64,000 bases of DNA, from the NCBI GenBank assembly GCA_902592445.1, contig CACJEN010000005.1:27402-91401 (forward strand). The letters are read 5' to 3'. Of this stretch, positions 1 to 8,760 are shown in pieces. The notes under the pieces were generated by a model, which saw only the letters and a program-made list of their open reading frames with translations, had not been told where the DNA came from and made no database searches. A program made the position numbers and the translations under genes. The stretch comes from an uncultured Pelagibacteraceae bacterium. GTDB lineage: Bacteria; Pseudomonadota; Alphaproteobacteria; Pelagibacterales; Pelagibacteraceae. Numbering within the stretch: the stretch's first letter is position 1; each line of letters opens with the position of its first letter.

Positions 1-32
1 ATCTCAGTATCAGATTTATCGACGATGCTCAT
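1..32 (-). CDS. start of a downstream gene (partial, unidentified)
   Basis: On the minus strand an ATG at 32-30 opens a frame reading MSIVDKSDTE before the window ends. It starts 15 bases after the aprA stop, so it would be the next gene of the apr operon. No product can be assigned from ten residues. The preceding AATCCTAGTA is not a clear ribosome binding site, so the start itself is uncertain. Confidence 0.4.
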   Translation of the reverse strand, partial: MSIVDKSDTE

Positions 33-47
33 TACTAGGATTGGTTT

Positions 48-1907
48 CTAAGAGGCTTGTTTTTTCTCTTTGTCATCAACTATATGATAAACCGGCTTTT
101 TCTCCATTTCAAATTTTCCTGTCTCAGGGTCTCGTCTAGAAACAGTTAAACAATGCCAATTTTCATCATCAAGCTTCATATGATCGCCTCTGTAATAATA
201 TCCAGGCCAACGTGTTTCCTCTCTAAAAAGAGTATGATGAGTGACACATTGAGAGGTCACAGCTCTGTGTTTAAGCTCCCAAGCTCTCATTAATTGGTGA
301 TAATCCTCTGCTCCAACATTTTCTAGGTCTTCCTCTAACATTTCAAGTTGTTCGATACCTTTTTTAAGAAGATTGTCATTGGTCATGTAATTATTGGTCA
401 AACCACCACAATATTCATCCATAATTTTTTGAAGTCTCTGAAGACCCTGAATAGGAAGTATATAGCTTGGGGAAACAGTTCCACCAGTAATCTCGTTCCT
501 TCCAACTGTATAATTCTCTATCGGTTTAAATATTTCCTCTTTCAACTTCTCTAATTGTTCATCAGAAACATGAATATCATCAGCTTTTTTATCCTGAATA
601 TATTTAACAGCTGCTTTAGATGCCAATCTTCCCTCAGTAAATGAACCTGAGGAAAACTTATGTGCACTTCCACCAACTGCATCTCCAGCACCAAATAATC
701 CATCAATTGTCATCATACGATTATATCCCCAGAAATACTCATCAGGAGCAATATCCTCTGGTCCACTTACCCATGCTCCAGAACATGTTGCGTGAGATCC
801 CATTACATACGGCTCAGAAGTTGTTAACTCCGGATTTGTATATTTTGGATCAATATTTTGAGATGCCCAAACCACTGCTTGTCCAACTGTCATCCCTAAG
901 AAATTTTCCCATCCAACTGTTTCTAAATGAGGGTCTTGAAATGCTTCTTTGGTAACCATGTGAATTGGTCCACCACCTGCTGCTGTTTCTTGAATAAATG
1001 CGTGGTTCCTCAAACATGTTGGAGTTGGATGATGATCTATATATTCTCCAACAAGTTTCTTAGTTGCATCATACCATTTCTTTTCATAATTTTCGCCATT
1101 TGCATTTTGGGTATATGTTTTTAAATGTAAAAAATATGCTCCAACAGGACCATATCCATCTTTAAATCTACACAGTACAATCCTATTTTCCATTTGTGTC
1201 ATTTTAGCACCAGCTTGAATTGGTAAAGCGTACGCAGATCCATTGCTCCAAGGAGCGTACCAAGTTCTTCCCATACCTTCTCCTACTGCTCTTGGTTTAA
1301 AAATATGTGAAGCTCCACCAGCAGATACAACAACAGTTCGAGACTTAAATACATGGAAATTTCCTGTTCTGACATTGAAGCCAACAGCGCCAGCTATTCG
1401 GTTTGGATTTTTTTCATCTTTTAAAAGATGAGTAATCATTATTCTATTATAAATTTTATCAGCAGATTTTTTTGCAGCTTCTGCTACAATTGGTTTATAA
1501 CTTTCGCCGTGGATCATTATCTGCCACTTACCTTCTCTTTGATATCTGCCAGTCTCTTTATTTTTCATCATTGGAAGACCCCATTCATCAAACATATGAA
1601 CAGTTGAGTCTACGTGACGAGCCATATCGTAACCCAGATCTTCTCTTACTAATCCCATTAAATCATTTCTAGCGTACCTTACATGGTCCTCTGGCATATT
1701 TTCGCCCCACTGCATTCCCATATAACAGTTAATAGCGTAAAGACCTTGCGCAACTGCACCACTTCTATCAATATTTGCTTTCTCTACACAGATAATTTTT
1801 AGATCTCTTCCCCAGTGTCTTGCTTCAAATGTTGCACCTGTACCAGCCATACCTCCGCCGACAACAAGAACATCACATTCTTCTATAATTGTTTTGTGTT
1901 TAGCCAT
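48..1907 (-). CDS. aprA: adenylylsulfate (APS) reductase subunit alpha
   Basis: Flavoprotein subunit of dissimilatory-type APS reductase, which interconverts APS with sulfite plus AMP in the cytoplasm. In SAR11 the direction is generally assumed to be oxidative, removing sulfite from organosulfur breakdown. The N-terminus has a dinucleotide-binding VVGGGMAG motif (residues 15-22) for FAD, and the 619-residue length fits AprA. It follows aprB with a one-base overlap (position 1907) and aprM lies upstream of both, so the three form one minus-strand operon. Assignment rests on family resemblance plus the aprB/aprM context and is strong. Electron acceptor and physiological direction are not visible in the sequence. 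Confidence 0.96.
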   Translation of the reverse strand: MAKHKTIIEECDVLVVGGGMAGTGATFEARHWGRDLKIICVEKANIDRSGAVAQGLYAINCYMGMQWGENMPEDHVRYARNDLMGLVREDLGYDMARHVDSTVHMFDEWGLPMMKNKETGRYQREGKWQIMIHGESYKPIVAEAAKKSADKIYNRIMITHLLKDEKNPNRIAGAVGFNVRTGNFHVFKSRTVVVSAGGASHIFKPRAVGEGMGRTWYAPWSNGSAYALPIQAGAKMTQMENRIVLCRFKDGYGPVGAYFLHLKTYTQNANGENYEKKWYDATKKLVGEYIDHHPTPTCLRNHAFIQETAAGGGPIHMVTKEAFQDPHLETVGWENFLGMTVGQAVVWASQNIDPKYTNPELTTSEPYVMGSHATCSGAWVSGPEDIAPDEYFWGYNRMMTIDGLFGAGDAVGGSAHKFSSGSFTEGRLASKAAVKYIQDKKADDIHVSDEQLEKLKEEIFKPIENYTVGRNEITGGTVSPSYILPIQGLQRLQKIMDEYCGGLTNNYMTNDNLLKKGIEQLEMLEEDLENVGAEDYHQLMRAWELKHRAVTSQCVTHHTLFREETRWPGYYYRGDHMKLDDENWHCLTVSRRDPETGKFEMEKKPVYHIVDDKEKKQAS

Positions 1908-2377
1908 TAATAGTAAACACCTTGCTTAAATGAATTTTTATCTAAGGTTGGTAGTTCTTTTTCGGTATTTAAACCTTGCGGCTCATTGTATAAGATTTGT
2001 GAATTTATTTCTCCTTGGTTTGGTGTGTCTGCTTCAGCTAATTTTGGAATAAATTTTCCCCAAGGCTTAGTTGTTATTGGTGATACAAAATTTTTCTCTG
2101 TTCCATTTCTAAATTTAATTCTCCAGGAGATCGTACCTTTTTCCTCTTCTCTTCTAACTCTAACACTATGACCCATTGGTGCAAAGTCTGCATATCCTCT
2201 TACATCAATTGCATGATTTGGACATGCCTTCACACATGAATAGCATTCCCAACAAAAATTTGGTTCTATATTTTTGGCTCTTCTTATAGTTTCATCAATG
2301 TGCATGATGTCTGATGGGCAAATATCTACACAATGTCCACAACCATCACATCTCGTCATATATACAAATGTTGACAT
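1907..2377 (-). CDS. aprB: adenylylsulfate reductase subunit beta (2x[4Fe-4S])
   Basis: Iron-sulfur subunit that passes electrons between the AprA flavin and its partner. Eight cysteines in two ferredoxin-type sets are visible: C10, C13, C16, C20 and C42, C45, C48, C52, the second set in a CWECYSC..CP context typical of AprB. The remaining ~100 residues form the AprB tail that wraps the alpha subunit. Length 156 is normal. It lies between aprM (39-base gap) and aprA (one-base overlap), consistent with co-translation of a 1:1 heterodimer. Confidence 0.96.
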   Translation of the reverse strand: MSTFVYMTRCDGCGHCVDICPSDIMHIDETIRRAKNIEPNFCWECYSCVKACPNHAIDVRGYADFAPMGHSVRVRREEEKGTISWRIKFRNGTEKNFVSPITTKPWGKFIPKLAEADTPNQGEINSQILYNEPQGLNTEKELPTLDKNSFKQGVYY

Positions 2378-2416
2378 GACTATTTATTACCTTTCTTAAA
2401 AAATTTATCAATCATA

Positions 2417-3211
2417 TTAATAGTGCTTTGGTGCCTCACGTTTAATTCCAAGACCATATTGTTCTGGAGCATCAGCCGGTGGAGGTAAGTTATCTCTTGA
2501 ACCATCAGCTTCTGCTAAATTTTTTTGAATAGCCGCGCCGGGCTTGTAGAACATATGTGCAAATTTCGACCAATAGACACCGCCGAATAAAATTATATTA
2601 GCAGCTGCAAATAAAACTAAAAATAAAACACTTAGACCTGTTGAGCCATTGTATTGAAAGTAGGACCATGCTAATCCAAAAGTCGATGATAATACTAATG
2701 CTAAAACAAATAAATCTGCTTTAATAATTCTAAAAACTGAGTGTGCTTCAGCAGAAACATCTACTCTTAAAAAAAACCAAAACCAATAAGCTCCTAGGCA
2801 TGTTAATATAGCACCTACATGCCAAATAATTGGCCATATAGATGGCGTGACTGCATTTGGTGAAGAATAACCAAATATCATTACTCCTGATCCAATCCAA
2901 AATAGTATTGTCCCGTACATTCCTAAAACATGTGCCACTCTTCTTTTTCCTAATCCTAATTCAGATGTTGTTCCAATATCATGAACAACGGTTTTTGAAA
3001 TTATTGCAGTTTTTTCTCCAAAACTTAATTCTCTACTTGCGGCTTTTTTCGCCTTCTTAGCGTTATTGAAAAAGTACTTTACATTTTTTTTATGAATAAT
3101 GTCCATAAGAGTTCCAATTACAGCTAAAGCTAACATCAATAAAACAAAACCCTGCAAAGCAATTGAAGGAACTGTTGAAGAGAGAACAGCAAATGGGTTG
3201 GTTGTGAACAT
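2417..3211 (-). CDS. aprM: AprM-type membrane protein of APS reductase
   Basis: Integral membrane protein of 264 residues with about five hydrophobic segments (roughly 16-38, 88-111, 124-147, 166-184, 193-214). An AprM gene next to aprBA is known from SAR11 and some sulfur oxidisers, where it is proposed to anchor APS reductase and connect it to the quinone pool. Several histidines sit near segment boundaries (for example HVLGMYG and WHVGAI), which would be compatible with heme ligation, but that is inference. It is the first gene of the apr operon. Confidence 0.85.
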   Translation of the reverse strand: MFTTNPFAVLSSTVPSIALQGFVLLMLALAVIGTLMDIIHKKNVKYFFNNAKKAKKAASRELSFGEKTAIISKTVVHDIGTTSELGLGKRRVAHVLGMYGTILFWIGSGVMIFGYSSPNAVTPSIWPIIWHVGAILTCLGAYWFWFFLRVDVSAEAHSVFRIIKADLFVLALVLSSTFGLAWSYFQYNGSTGLSVLFLVLFAAANIILFGGVYWSKFAHMFYKPGAAIQKNLAEADGSRDNLPPPADAPEQYGLGIKREAPKHY

Positions 3212-3258
3212 ATTATTGTCTTCGCTTAATATAATATTAAATATAGCTCTTAATCTAT

Positions 3259-3285
3259 AAAAAATATTAGTTCAACTGACTAATA
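3259..3285 (-). terminator. probable intrinsic terminator of the pab/HIT operon
   Basis: On the minus strand TATTAGT (3285-3279), a 7-base loop and ACTAATA (3271-3265) form a perfect 7-bp stem followed immediately by six Ts (3264-3259). It lies between the HIT gene stop (3318) and the aprM start (3211), so it would insulate aprM from the upstream operon. The stem is AT-rich and therefore weak, which limits confidence. Confidence 0.5.
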
Positions 3286-3317
3286 ATCTCATCTAAAGAA
3301 AAAAATGTTAATAAAGT

Positions 3318-3716
3318 TTACTTTTTTCTTAGATAATGCTGTTTTGATGAAATTACTGCCCTTACTCCTCCCTGAGGATTTTCAACATCATTAATCCGTC
3401 TTGGAATCAGATGAATGTGACAGTGATTGATAGATTGTCCAGCTACTTTGCCTGAATTAGTGCCAACATTAAATCCCTTTACAGATTTATCTTTTTTTTC
3501 GATATTTTTTTTTAATTTTTTAATCAGTTTATTGCATGCTAAAATTTCTTTTAGTGTTAGATCAAAATAACTCTTAACACATCTTTTAGGAATAATAAGT
3601 GAGTGAAATTTTGAAACAGGATAAGTATCTTTGGTTACATAAGCCAATTCATTTTCAAAAATAAAGTCTTTCTTTTTTGGAAAACAAAAAATACATGGAT
3701 TATTTGGATCTCTCAT
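3318..3716 (-). CDS. HIT family nucleotide-binding protein
   Basis: Small histidine-triad hydrolase/transferase acting on nucleoside phosphoramidates or dinucleotides. The triad H98-x-H100-x-H102 is seen in NHCHIHLIPRR, and an N-terminal C8-x2-C11 resembles the zinc site of many HIT proteins. Its 132 residues are a usual length. The ATG overlaps the stop of the pabC-like gene by four bases, so it is the last gene of the operon that starts near 8593. Why a HIT protein is coupled to p-aminobenzoate synthesis is not evident. The substrate is unknown. Confidence 0.88.
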   Translation of the reverse strand: MRDPNNPCIFCFPKKKDFIFENELAYVTKDTYPVSKFHSLIIPKRCVKSYFDLTLKEILACNKLIKKLKKNIEKKDKSVKGFNVGTNSGKVAGQSINHCHIHLIPRRINDVENPQGGVRAVISSKQHYLRKK

Positions 3717-4489
3717 AAATAATTGTTTAAATTTTTTTGTTGCATTATTTTAACTTTATATTTCTTTAAAAAATTTTCATATGATTTATAATTTTTTCTA
3801 TTCCAATTTTTCTCTTTTATAGATTTTACAGTAGATACTCCTTTTCCAGATCCAATCAAAAGAATTTCCTCATACTGACTTAAATTATCTATATGAATAT
3901 TTGTTTTTTTTATTTTAAACTGCTTGTCAAAAAACTTAAGATTAACTCCTTTGTAAAATCTATTCACTGGCGAAAAATATTTATTATTTTTAATGAAAAT
4001 AATATTTGAAGTTCCAGTTTCTAAAATTTTTCCTTTTGAGCAAAGTGCAATATCAGTTTTTGTATTATCGACTTTTGATAAATTTTTTAAGATAAATTTA
4101 TATTTTAGATTTTTATGCTCAGGATTAACTCTGTTATAATTAACTAATTTTAATTCAAGATTTTTTTTAATTTTTAACTTATCTCTTAATGAAATTGATA
4201 TTAAATTTTTAGTTACAGCAATCCTTAAAAGGTGATTATATTTTTTTTGTTTGTTTAAGTTAGAATTGATTATTTTGAATATATTTGCTTTTAAGTTTTT
4301 GTCATAAATTTTATAAGTTTTAGTAGATTTCATTAGATTTGTAATATGCTCTTTAAAAAATAAAATCTTTTGAGGTTTTCCATAAATCCACATTGTTGTA
4401 AAAACACCATGGGCATTCCATAGATCTTTGAATTCTTTTTCTTTAAGATCGTTACGATTGTAAGATTTTTTTAATAAGTATTTTACCAT
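3713..4489 (-). CDS. pabC: class IV PLP aminotransferase/lyase, probable aminodeoxychorismate lyase
   Basis: Fold-type IV PLP enzyme. The ILETGTSNIIFI segment (residues 155-166) corresponds to the conserved G-x-(V/L)-x-E-x-x-x-S-N-(I/L)-F block, and K126 in EHKNLKY is the likely PLP lysine. Its place directly after pabB and pabA argues for aminodeoxychorismate lyase, making p-aminobenzoate and pyruvate for folate. Class IV members also include branched-chain and D-amino-acid aminotransferases, so the role comes from context. The start overlaps pabA by 38 bases. The protein is very Lys/Asn-rich, like its neighbours in this operon. Confidence 0.75.
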   Translation of the reverse strand: MVKYLLKKSYNRNDLKEKEFKDLWNAHGVFTTMWIYGKPQKILFFKEHITNLMKSTKTYKIYDKNLKANIFKIINSNLNKQKKYNHLLRIAVTKNLISISLRDKLKIKKNLELKLVNYNRVNPEHKNLKYKFILKNLSKVDNTKTDIALCSKGKILETGTSNIIFIKNNKYFSPVNRFYKGVNLKFFDKQFKIKKTNIHIDNLSQYEEILLIGSGKGVSTVKSIKEKNWNRKNYKSYENFLKKYKVKIMQQKNLNNYL

Positions 4490-5009
4490 TTGTTGTTAAA
4501 AAAGATTCTGGATGAAATTGAAATCCATATACATCATCTTTCTGATTTTCAAAAGCCATAGCAACATTAGATTCTTTCGATCTCATTGTAATTTGAAAGT
4601 TTTTTGATTTAAAAGGTTCTTTTAGTTTCAAAGAATGGTATCGACCGACTTTAAATTTCTTGTATTTACTAAAAATTGAACCTCTAGAAACAACTTTTAC
4701 CTCAGACTGATATCCATGAAAAATCTTATTTTGTTTTATAATTTTTCCATTTTCACAATATAAAATTTGCTGAAAACCTAAACAAATACCAATGATTTTT
4801 TTTTTACCTTTATATTTCTTATAAATTTTTGAGGTCAGCGGATAATCAGTTGGAGATCCTGGTCCTGGGGAAAATACAATAGTGTTTGCTTTATTTAACT
4901 TTTTTTTATCAATTTCAAAATAATTAGAACAATAAACCTTATCAAAAGCAGAAAATTGGTGAACAACATTCCAAGTAAAAGAGTCTTCGTGATCAATAAT
5001 ATAAATCAT
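4452..5009 (-). CDS. pabA: aminodeoxychorismate/anthranilate synthase glutamine amidotransferase component
   Basis: Class I glutamine amidotransferase that hydrolyses glutamine and delivers ammonia to the chorismate-binding partner. The oxyanion segment SPGPGSP (48-53), nucleophile C76 in GICLGFQ, and the H166/E168 pair in FHPES complete the triad. The 185-residue length matches PabA/TrpG. It overlaps pabB by four bases (5006-5009), so the pair is translationally coupled. TrpG and PabA are hard to separate by sequence. The adjacent pabC-like gene favours PabA, though a shared amphibolic role is possible. Confidence 0.88.
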   Translation of the reverse strand: MIYIIDHEDSFTWNVVHQFSAFDKVYCSNYFEIDKKKLNKANTIVFSPGPGSPTDYPLTSKIYKKYKGKKKIIGICLGFQQILYCENGKIIKQNKIFHGYQSEVKVVSRGSIFSKYKKFKVGRYHSLKLKEPFKSKNFQITMRSKESNVAMAFENQKDDVYGFQFHPESFLTTNGKILIKKILQS

Positions 5010-6220
5010 TTAAATAGTTCCAATAAAGATTTTGCTTTTATGTAATTTTCATTAAATTCTTTTTTTGCCTGACTGTCCAATACAACGCCAGATGCTGCTG
5101 AAATCTCTGAAAAATTTTTATAATTTAATATAGATCTAATTATTAAATTAAATCTCATGTCTTTATTAAATTTAATATATCCAAAACTGCCTGTAAAAAT
5201 ATTCCTTTGTTCATTTTCTTGTTCATTTAATAATTGAAGTGTTTTAATTTTTGGACAACCGATTACAGAACCTCCTGGCATCATTGATTTTATAATATCT
5301 ATAATTTTAATATTATTATTAACTTTTCCTACAATACTCGTAACGTAATGATAAAGGTGCTTATATTCTTCTACATACTTTTCTTTTAGAATATTTACTG
5401 AACCAGGCTTACATATTCTCGACAGATCATTTCTCTCCATATCTACAATCATATTATGTTCTTTAGTTTCCTTAATGTTATTTCTAAAATATCTATATGC
5501 ATATTTAATTGAGGTTTTCTTATTTTTTTTTAAAGTACCTGCTATTGGTTTTGTAATTATATTATTACCTTTTTTTTCAATTAAAGTTTCTGGAGAGCAA
5601 CTAACTATTGAGTAGTCTTTATCTCTTATCATAAAAGATTCAGGGGCAGCGTTTACTTTCATCAGTTTCCAAAAAAAATTTAAAGGATTTATTTGAGATT
5701 TATTTTTATATTTTGTGCAAATTTTTATTTGATATGTCTCTCCTTTTCTTATTTTTTTGGAAAATAAATTAAATATTTTTTTATACTTTTCAAAACTTAT
5801 ATTGGTTTTAAATGGTGATAGAATTTTGGTAGAGTTAAATTGATCTTTAAATTTATGTTTATTTATATTTGAAGTAATGCTGATTTTATCTCTTATTTTT
5901 ATTATTGTTTCTGGTTTGTAAAATATACCTTTATAAAAATTTATTTTTTTTTGTTTTTTAATTTTTAACCCAATTAAATTACATAAAATTTCATACCCAA
6001 AAAATCCAATTAGAATATCGGTTTCTTTTTTATATTTTTTATTATTAAAAAAATTAAAAAAACTATTAATGTTGTTGTTATTTAAAATTAGCTTTTTTGA
6101 AAAATCTGTATAAATATTATAACCGTTTGAAACCTTATAAATAATCAAACTTTTATTTGAATTATAAAGCTTATCTAAATAAGGATTAAATTTTAGTTTA
6201 TATTTTTTGTAATCTCTCAA
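5006..6220 (-). CDS. pabB: aminodeoxychorismate synthase component I
   Basis: Chorismate-utilising enzyme that aminates chorismate to 4-amino-4-deoxychorismate. The C-terminal catalytic half carries the family blocks KPIAGTL, EHNMIVDMERNDL, MMPGGSVIGCPK and a closing GVVLDSQ..EFNE..KA. The N-terminal ~120 residues are poorly conserved and unusually rich in Asn, Lys and Phe. The start lies inside the 3' end of the MFS gene (23-base overlap). Length 404 is slightly short for the family. PabB is preferred over TrpE because of the pabA and pabC-like neighbours. Confidence 0.87.
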   Translation of the reverse strand: MRDYKKYKLKFNPYLDKLYNSNKSLIIYKVSNGYNIYTDFSKKLILNNNNINSFFNFFNNKKYKKETDILIGFFGYEILCNLIGLKIKKQKKINFYKGIFYKPETIIKIRDKISITSNINKHKFKDQFNSTKILSPFKTNISFEKYKKIFNLFSKKIRKGETYQIKICTKYKNKSQINPLNFFWKLMKVNAAPESFMIRDKDYSIVSCSPETLIEKKGNNIITKPIAGTLKKNKKTSIKYAYRYFRNNIKETKEHNMIVDMERNDLSRICKPGSVNILKEKYVEEYKHLYHYVTSIVGKVNNNIKIIDIIKSMMPGGSVIGCPKIKTLQLLNEQENEQRNIFTGSFGYIKFNKDMRFNLIIRSILNYKNFSEISAASGVVLDSQAKKEFNENYIKAKSLLELFK

Positions 6221-7421
6221 CTGGTTTTTCTATAATTGGTAAATGTATTATTGCTGCAAATATAGAGAGTAAAATTGCTAAATACCATGCGTAATCATAT
6301 GATCCATATAAGTCATGGAATAAACCTCCTAAATATGCGCCAAAGAAAGAACCAATCTGATGGCTTAAAAATACAATTCCATAAAGTAGACCTAAATATT
6401 TAGTACCAAATAAGTGAGCAACAATGCCACTAGTTGCAGGTACAGTCGACAACCATAAAAAACCAAAGCTTGCGCCAAATATAAATGCAGAAAGAACGCT
6501 TGGTGGAGTAAATATGAAAAATGCAATTGAAAAACCCCTTAAAAGATAAATAGCACTTAAAAGAACTTTCTTACTAATTTTCGTAGAAAGGTAACCACTT
6601 AATAATGAACCAAAAATATTAAATAAACCGATCAGAGATAGAATTGCTGCTGCAGTCCAGTCTTCTAAACCTCTATCAATTACATATTTTGGAACATGTG
6701 TTCCTACTAATGTAATGTGAAATCCACAAACAAAAAAGCCTGAAACAAGTAAAATATAACTCTTTGATTTAAATGCTTCGCTGAGCGCTTCCTTTAAAGA
6801 TTGATCAGATCGGTTTTCAACAATTTCATTTTCTTTTGGAGATCTAACAAAAAAGGCTGCAATTAAACCTGTGACCAAAAATAGGGAAAATAAAAACAAT
6901 GTATAATTCCAACCATATTCAATAAGAGAATAATTTGTAAATATTGGAGATATAAAATATCCAAATGATCCAACCGCTGTAACAATACTCATGGCAATTG
7001 TTCTGGTAGATAGAGGAAAGTGTTTACCAACTATCGACATTGGAATACTAATAGCCGTTCCGCCTAATCCAATACCTACTAACAATCCTAAGTGTATTTG
7101 AAAAAATATTCCTGTATTTGGACCAGAATATAAAAAATAAACACCTAAAGTATAAAATAAAAATGATGAAATGATAGCAACGTGTCCCCCAAAACGATCA
7201 GCAATCGCTCCAAAAATTGGACCAGTTAGTCCCCACATCAGCATTTGAGTTCCAATCGCAAAACCAAATGCTGTGTTGCTTATATTTAAACTTTCATTAA
7301 AGTCTATAAAAAATAAACCAAAAGTCTGCCTAACTCCCAAAGAAATTAAAACAACAAAACATGCCGCAAAAAGAGTAACTATTGCAGTATTTGAATGAAA
7401 AAATTTTTTTTCAGTGTTCAT
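6198..7421 (-). CDS. MFS transporter
   Basis: Polytopic inner-membrane protein of 407 residues with about 12 hydrophobic segments. The typical MFS loop between helices 2 and 3 is visible in FGAIADRFGG (near residue 70). The substrate cannot be read from sequence. It sits in an operon with a Cys/Met PLP enzyme upstream (four-base overlap) and pabB downstream (23-base overlap). Related carriers in this length class transport monocarboxylates or oxalate, but that is only a family-level suggestion. Confidence 0.85.
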   Translation of the reverse strand: MNTEKKFFHSNTAIVTLFAACFVVLISLGVRQTFGLFFIDFNESLNISNTAFGFAIGTQMLMWGLTGPIFGAIADRFGGHVAIISSFLFYTLGVYFLYSGPNTGIFFQIHLGLLVGIGLGGTAISIPMSIVGKHFPLSTRTIAMSIVTAVGSFGYFISPIFTNYSLIEYGWNYTLFLFSLFLVTGLIAAFFVRSPKENEIVENRSDQSLKEALSEAFKSKSYILLVSGFFVCGFHITLVGTHVPKYVIDRGLEDWTAAAILSLIGLFNIFGSLLSGYLSTKISKKVLLSAIYLLRGFSIAFFIFTPPSVLSAFIFGASFGFLWLSTVPATSGIVAHLFGTKYLGLLYGIVFLSHQIGSFFGAYLGGLFHDLYGSYDYAWYLAILLSIFAAIIHLPIIEKPVERLQKI

Positions 7422-8593
7422 TTTAGATATTTAAGAGCCTGCTTGATATCATTTATTATATCTTTAGGATCTTCTAAACCTATATGAAGTCTGACTAAGT
7501 GTTCATCTTTCTCTAATTTAAGGTAATTTCTTTTTCCAATCTCTAAATTACTTTGATGTAAAGCTAAACTTTCAAATCCTCCCCAGCTATAACCATAACC
7601 AAAAAGCTTTAAGGAGTTAACGAATTTTGTAATTGATTTTTTATTTTTTGATTTAATTTTTAATCCCATTAATCCAGATGATCCAGAATAATATTTTTTC
7701 CACATTTTAAAATTTTGTGAATTTTTTTTGTAAGGATACAATAATTTTATGTTTTTATATTTAGATAGAAATGCAGCAACTTTTCTTGCATTATCTTGGT
7801 GTTTATCCAGTCTTACATCTAATGTTCTTAATCCTCTTGTTATTAAGTAAGCATCATCTGGTCCTAATCTTAATCCAGTTACATTATCTGCGAGTTGTAC
7901 TTTTCTAAAAACTCTTTTATTTACTGCTAAAGATCCTCCCATTACATCTGAATGACCTGAATAGTATTTGGTTGCTGAAACAATGGACATGTCAAAACCT
8001 AATTTAATTGGCTTTAGAAAATATGGTGTTCCCCATGTATTATCTATTGCAGTATAAATTTTATGTTTTTTTGCAATTTGAATTATTTTAGACAAATCTT
8101 GAAAGTCAAAAGTATTGCTACCAGGATTTTCTACAAAAATAAGTTTAGTATTTTTTGATATATTTTTTTTAAGTGTATTTAAATCACTTGGATTATAAAA
8201 AATGGTTTTAATGTTAAAATCTTTTAAAAAATCCTGTGTTAATCTTCTAGTTGGTTTGTAAGATGGATCAGCTACGATAATTTCGTCACCAGGTCTAACT
8301 AGGCTAAATATAGCAAGAAAAATTGCACCAAATCCAGTAGAAGTTAAAAAAACATGATAACTTTCTTCTATTTTTGTTAAAATTTTTTGTAAGATATAAG
8401 TTGTTGAAGTTCCCTGTCTTCCATAATCAAAATGCCCTCCAATAGGATTTTTTCTAAATTTTGATTGAGTTTTTCTGATATCTTGCATTGACTTAAAAAT
8501 TATTGTCGATGCTCGAACTACTGGTGGATTAACTGACTGATTGTGAAAATCTTTTGCTGTGTGCTTTAAAAATGTTTTAAAGGGACTAGTCAT
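7418..8593 (-). CDS. metC: cystathionine beta-lyase-like Cys/Met-metabolism PLP enzyme
   Basis: Trans-sulfuration family PLP enzyme. The SATKYYSGHSDVMGG motif contains K209, the expected internal aldimine lysine, and D184 in AIDNTWGTP should bind the pyridine nitrogen. At 391 residues the length matches MetC, which cleaves cystathionine to homocysteine, pyruvate and ammonia. Other members (MetB, MetY, methionine gamma-lyase) are similar, so the exact reaction is uncertain. It is the first gene of the operon that runs to the HIT gene at 3318. Confidence 0.78.
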   Translation of the reverse strand: MTSPFKTFLKHTAKDFHNQSVNPPVVRASTIIFKSMQDIRKTQSKFRKNPIGGHFDYGRQGTSTTYILQKILTKIEESYHVFLTSTGFGAIFLAIFSLVRPGDEIIVADPSYKPTRRLTQDFLKDFNIKTIFYNPSDLNTLKKNISKNTKLIFVENPGSNTFDFQDLSKIIQIAKKHKIYTAIDNTWGTPYFLKPIKLGFDMSIVSATKYYSGHSDVMGGSLAVNKRVFRKVQLADNVTGLRLGPDDAYLITRGLRTLDVRLDKHQDNARKVAAFLSKYKNIKLLYPYKKNSQNFKMWKKYYSGSSGLMGLKIKSKNKKSITKFVNSLKLFGYGYSWGGFESLALHQSNLEIGKRNYLKLEKDEHLVRLHIGLEDPKDIINDIKQALKYLK

Positions 8594-8668
8594 ATTTAAA
8601 TTTGATTATTTTAAGGACAATGCTATATCAACCGAATAAGTCAATAAAATAGTAAAATTAAGGAGAAT

Positions 8669-8752
8669 ATGGGATACCCAAAAAAACATAGAGGCCGAAG
8701 AAAAATGGGCTCTAAAAAGAGAAGAGCTAGAAAAAAAAATAAGAAAAAATAA
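8669..8752 (+). CDS. 27-residue highly basic microprotein, possibly ribosomal (bS22/mS38-like)
   Basis: An ATG at 8669, preceded by AAGGAGA with 4-bp spacing (the clearest Shine-Dalgarno in the neighbourhood), opens a 28-codon frame. The product begins MGYPKKHRGRRKMGSKKRR and ends in a Lys/Asn run. It has 19 Lys/Arg in 27 residues and no acidic residue. It is plus-strand, just before the convergent end of mnmA (8761). The composition and the RRKMGSKKRRARKK stretch recall the tiny ribosomal proteins bS22 and the AURKAIP1/COX24 (mS38) motif. That similarity is by eye and not tested. Confidence 0.65.
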   Translation: MGYPKKHRGRRKMGSKKRRARKKNKKK

Positions 8753-8760
8753 TCTACCTT

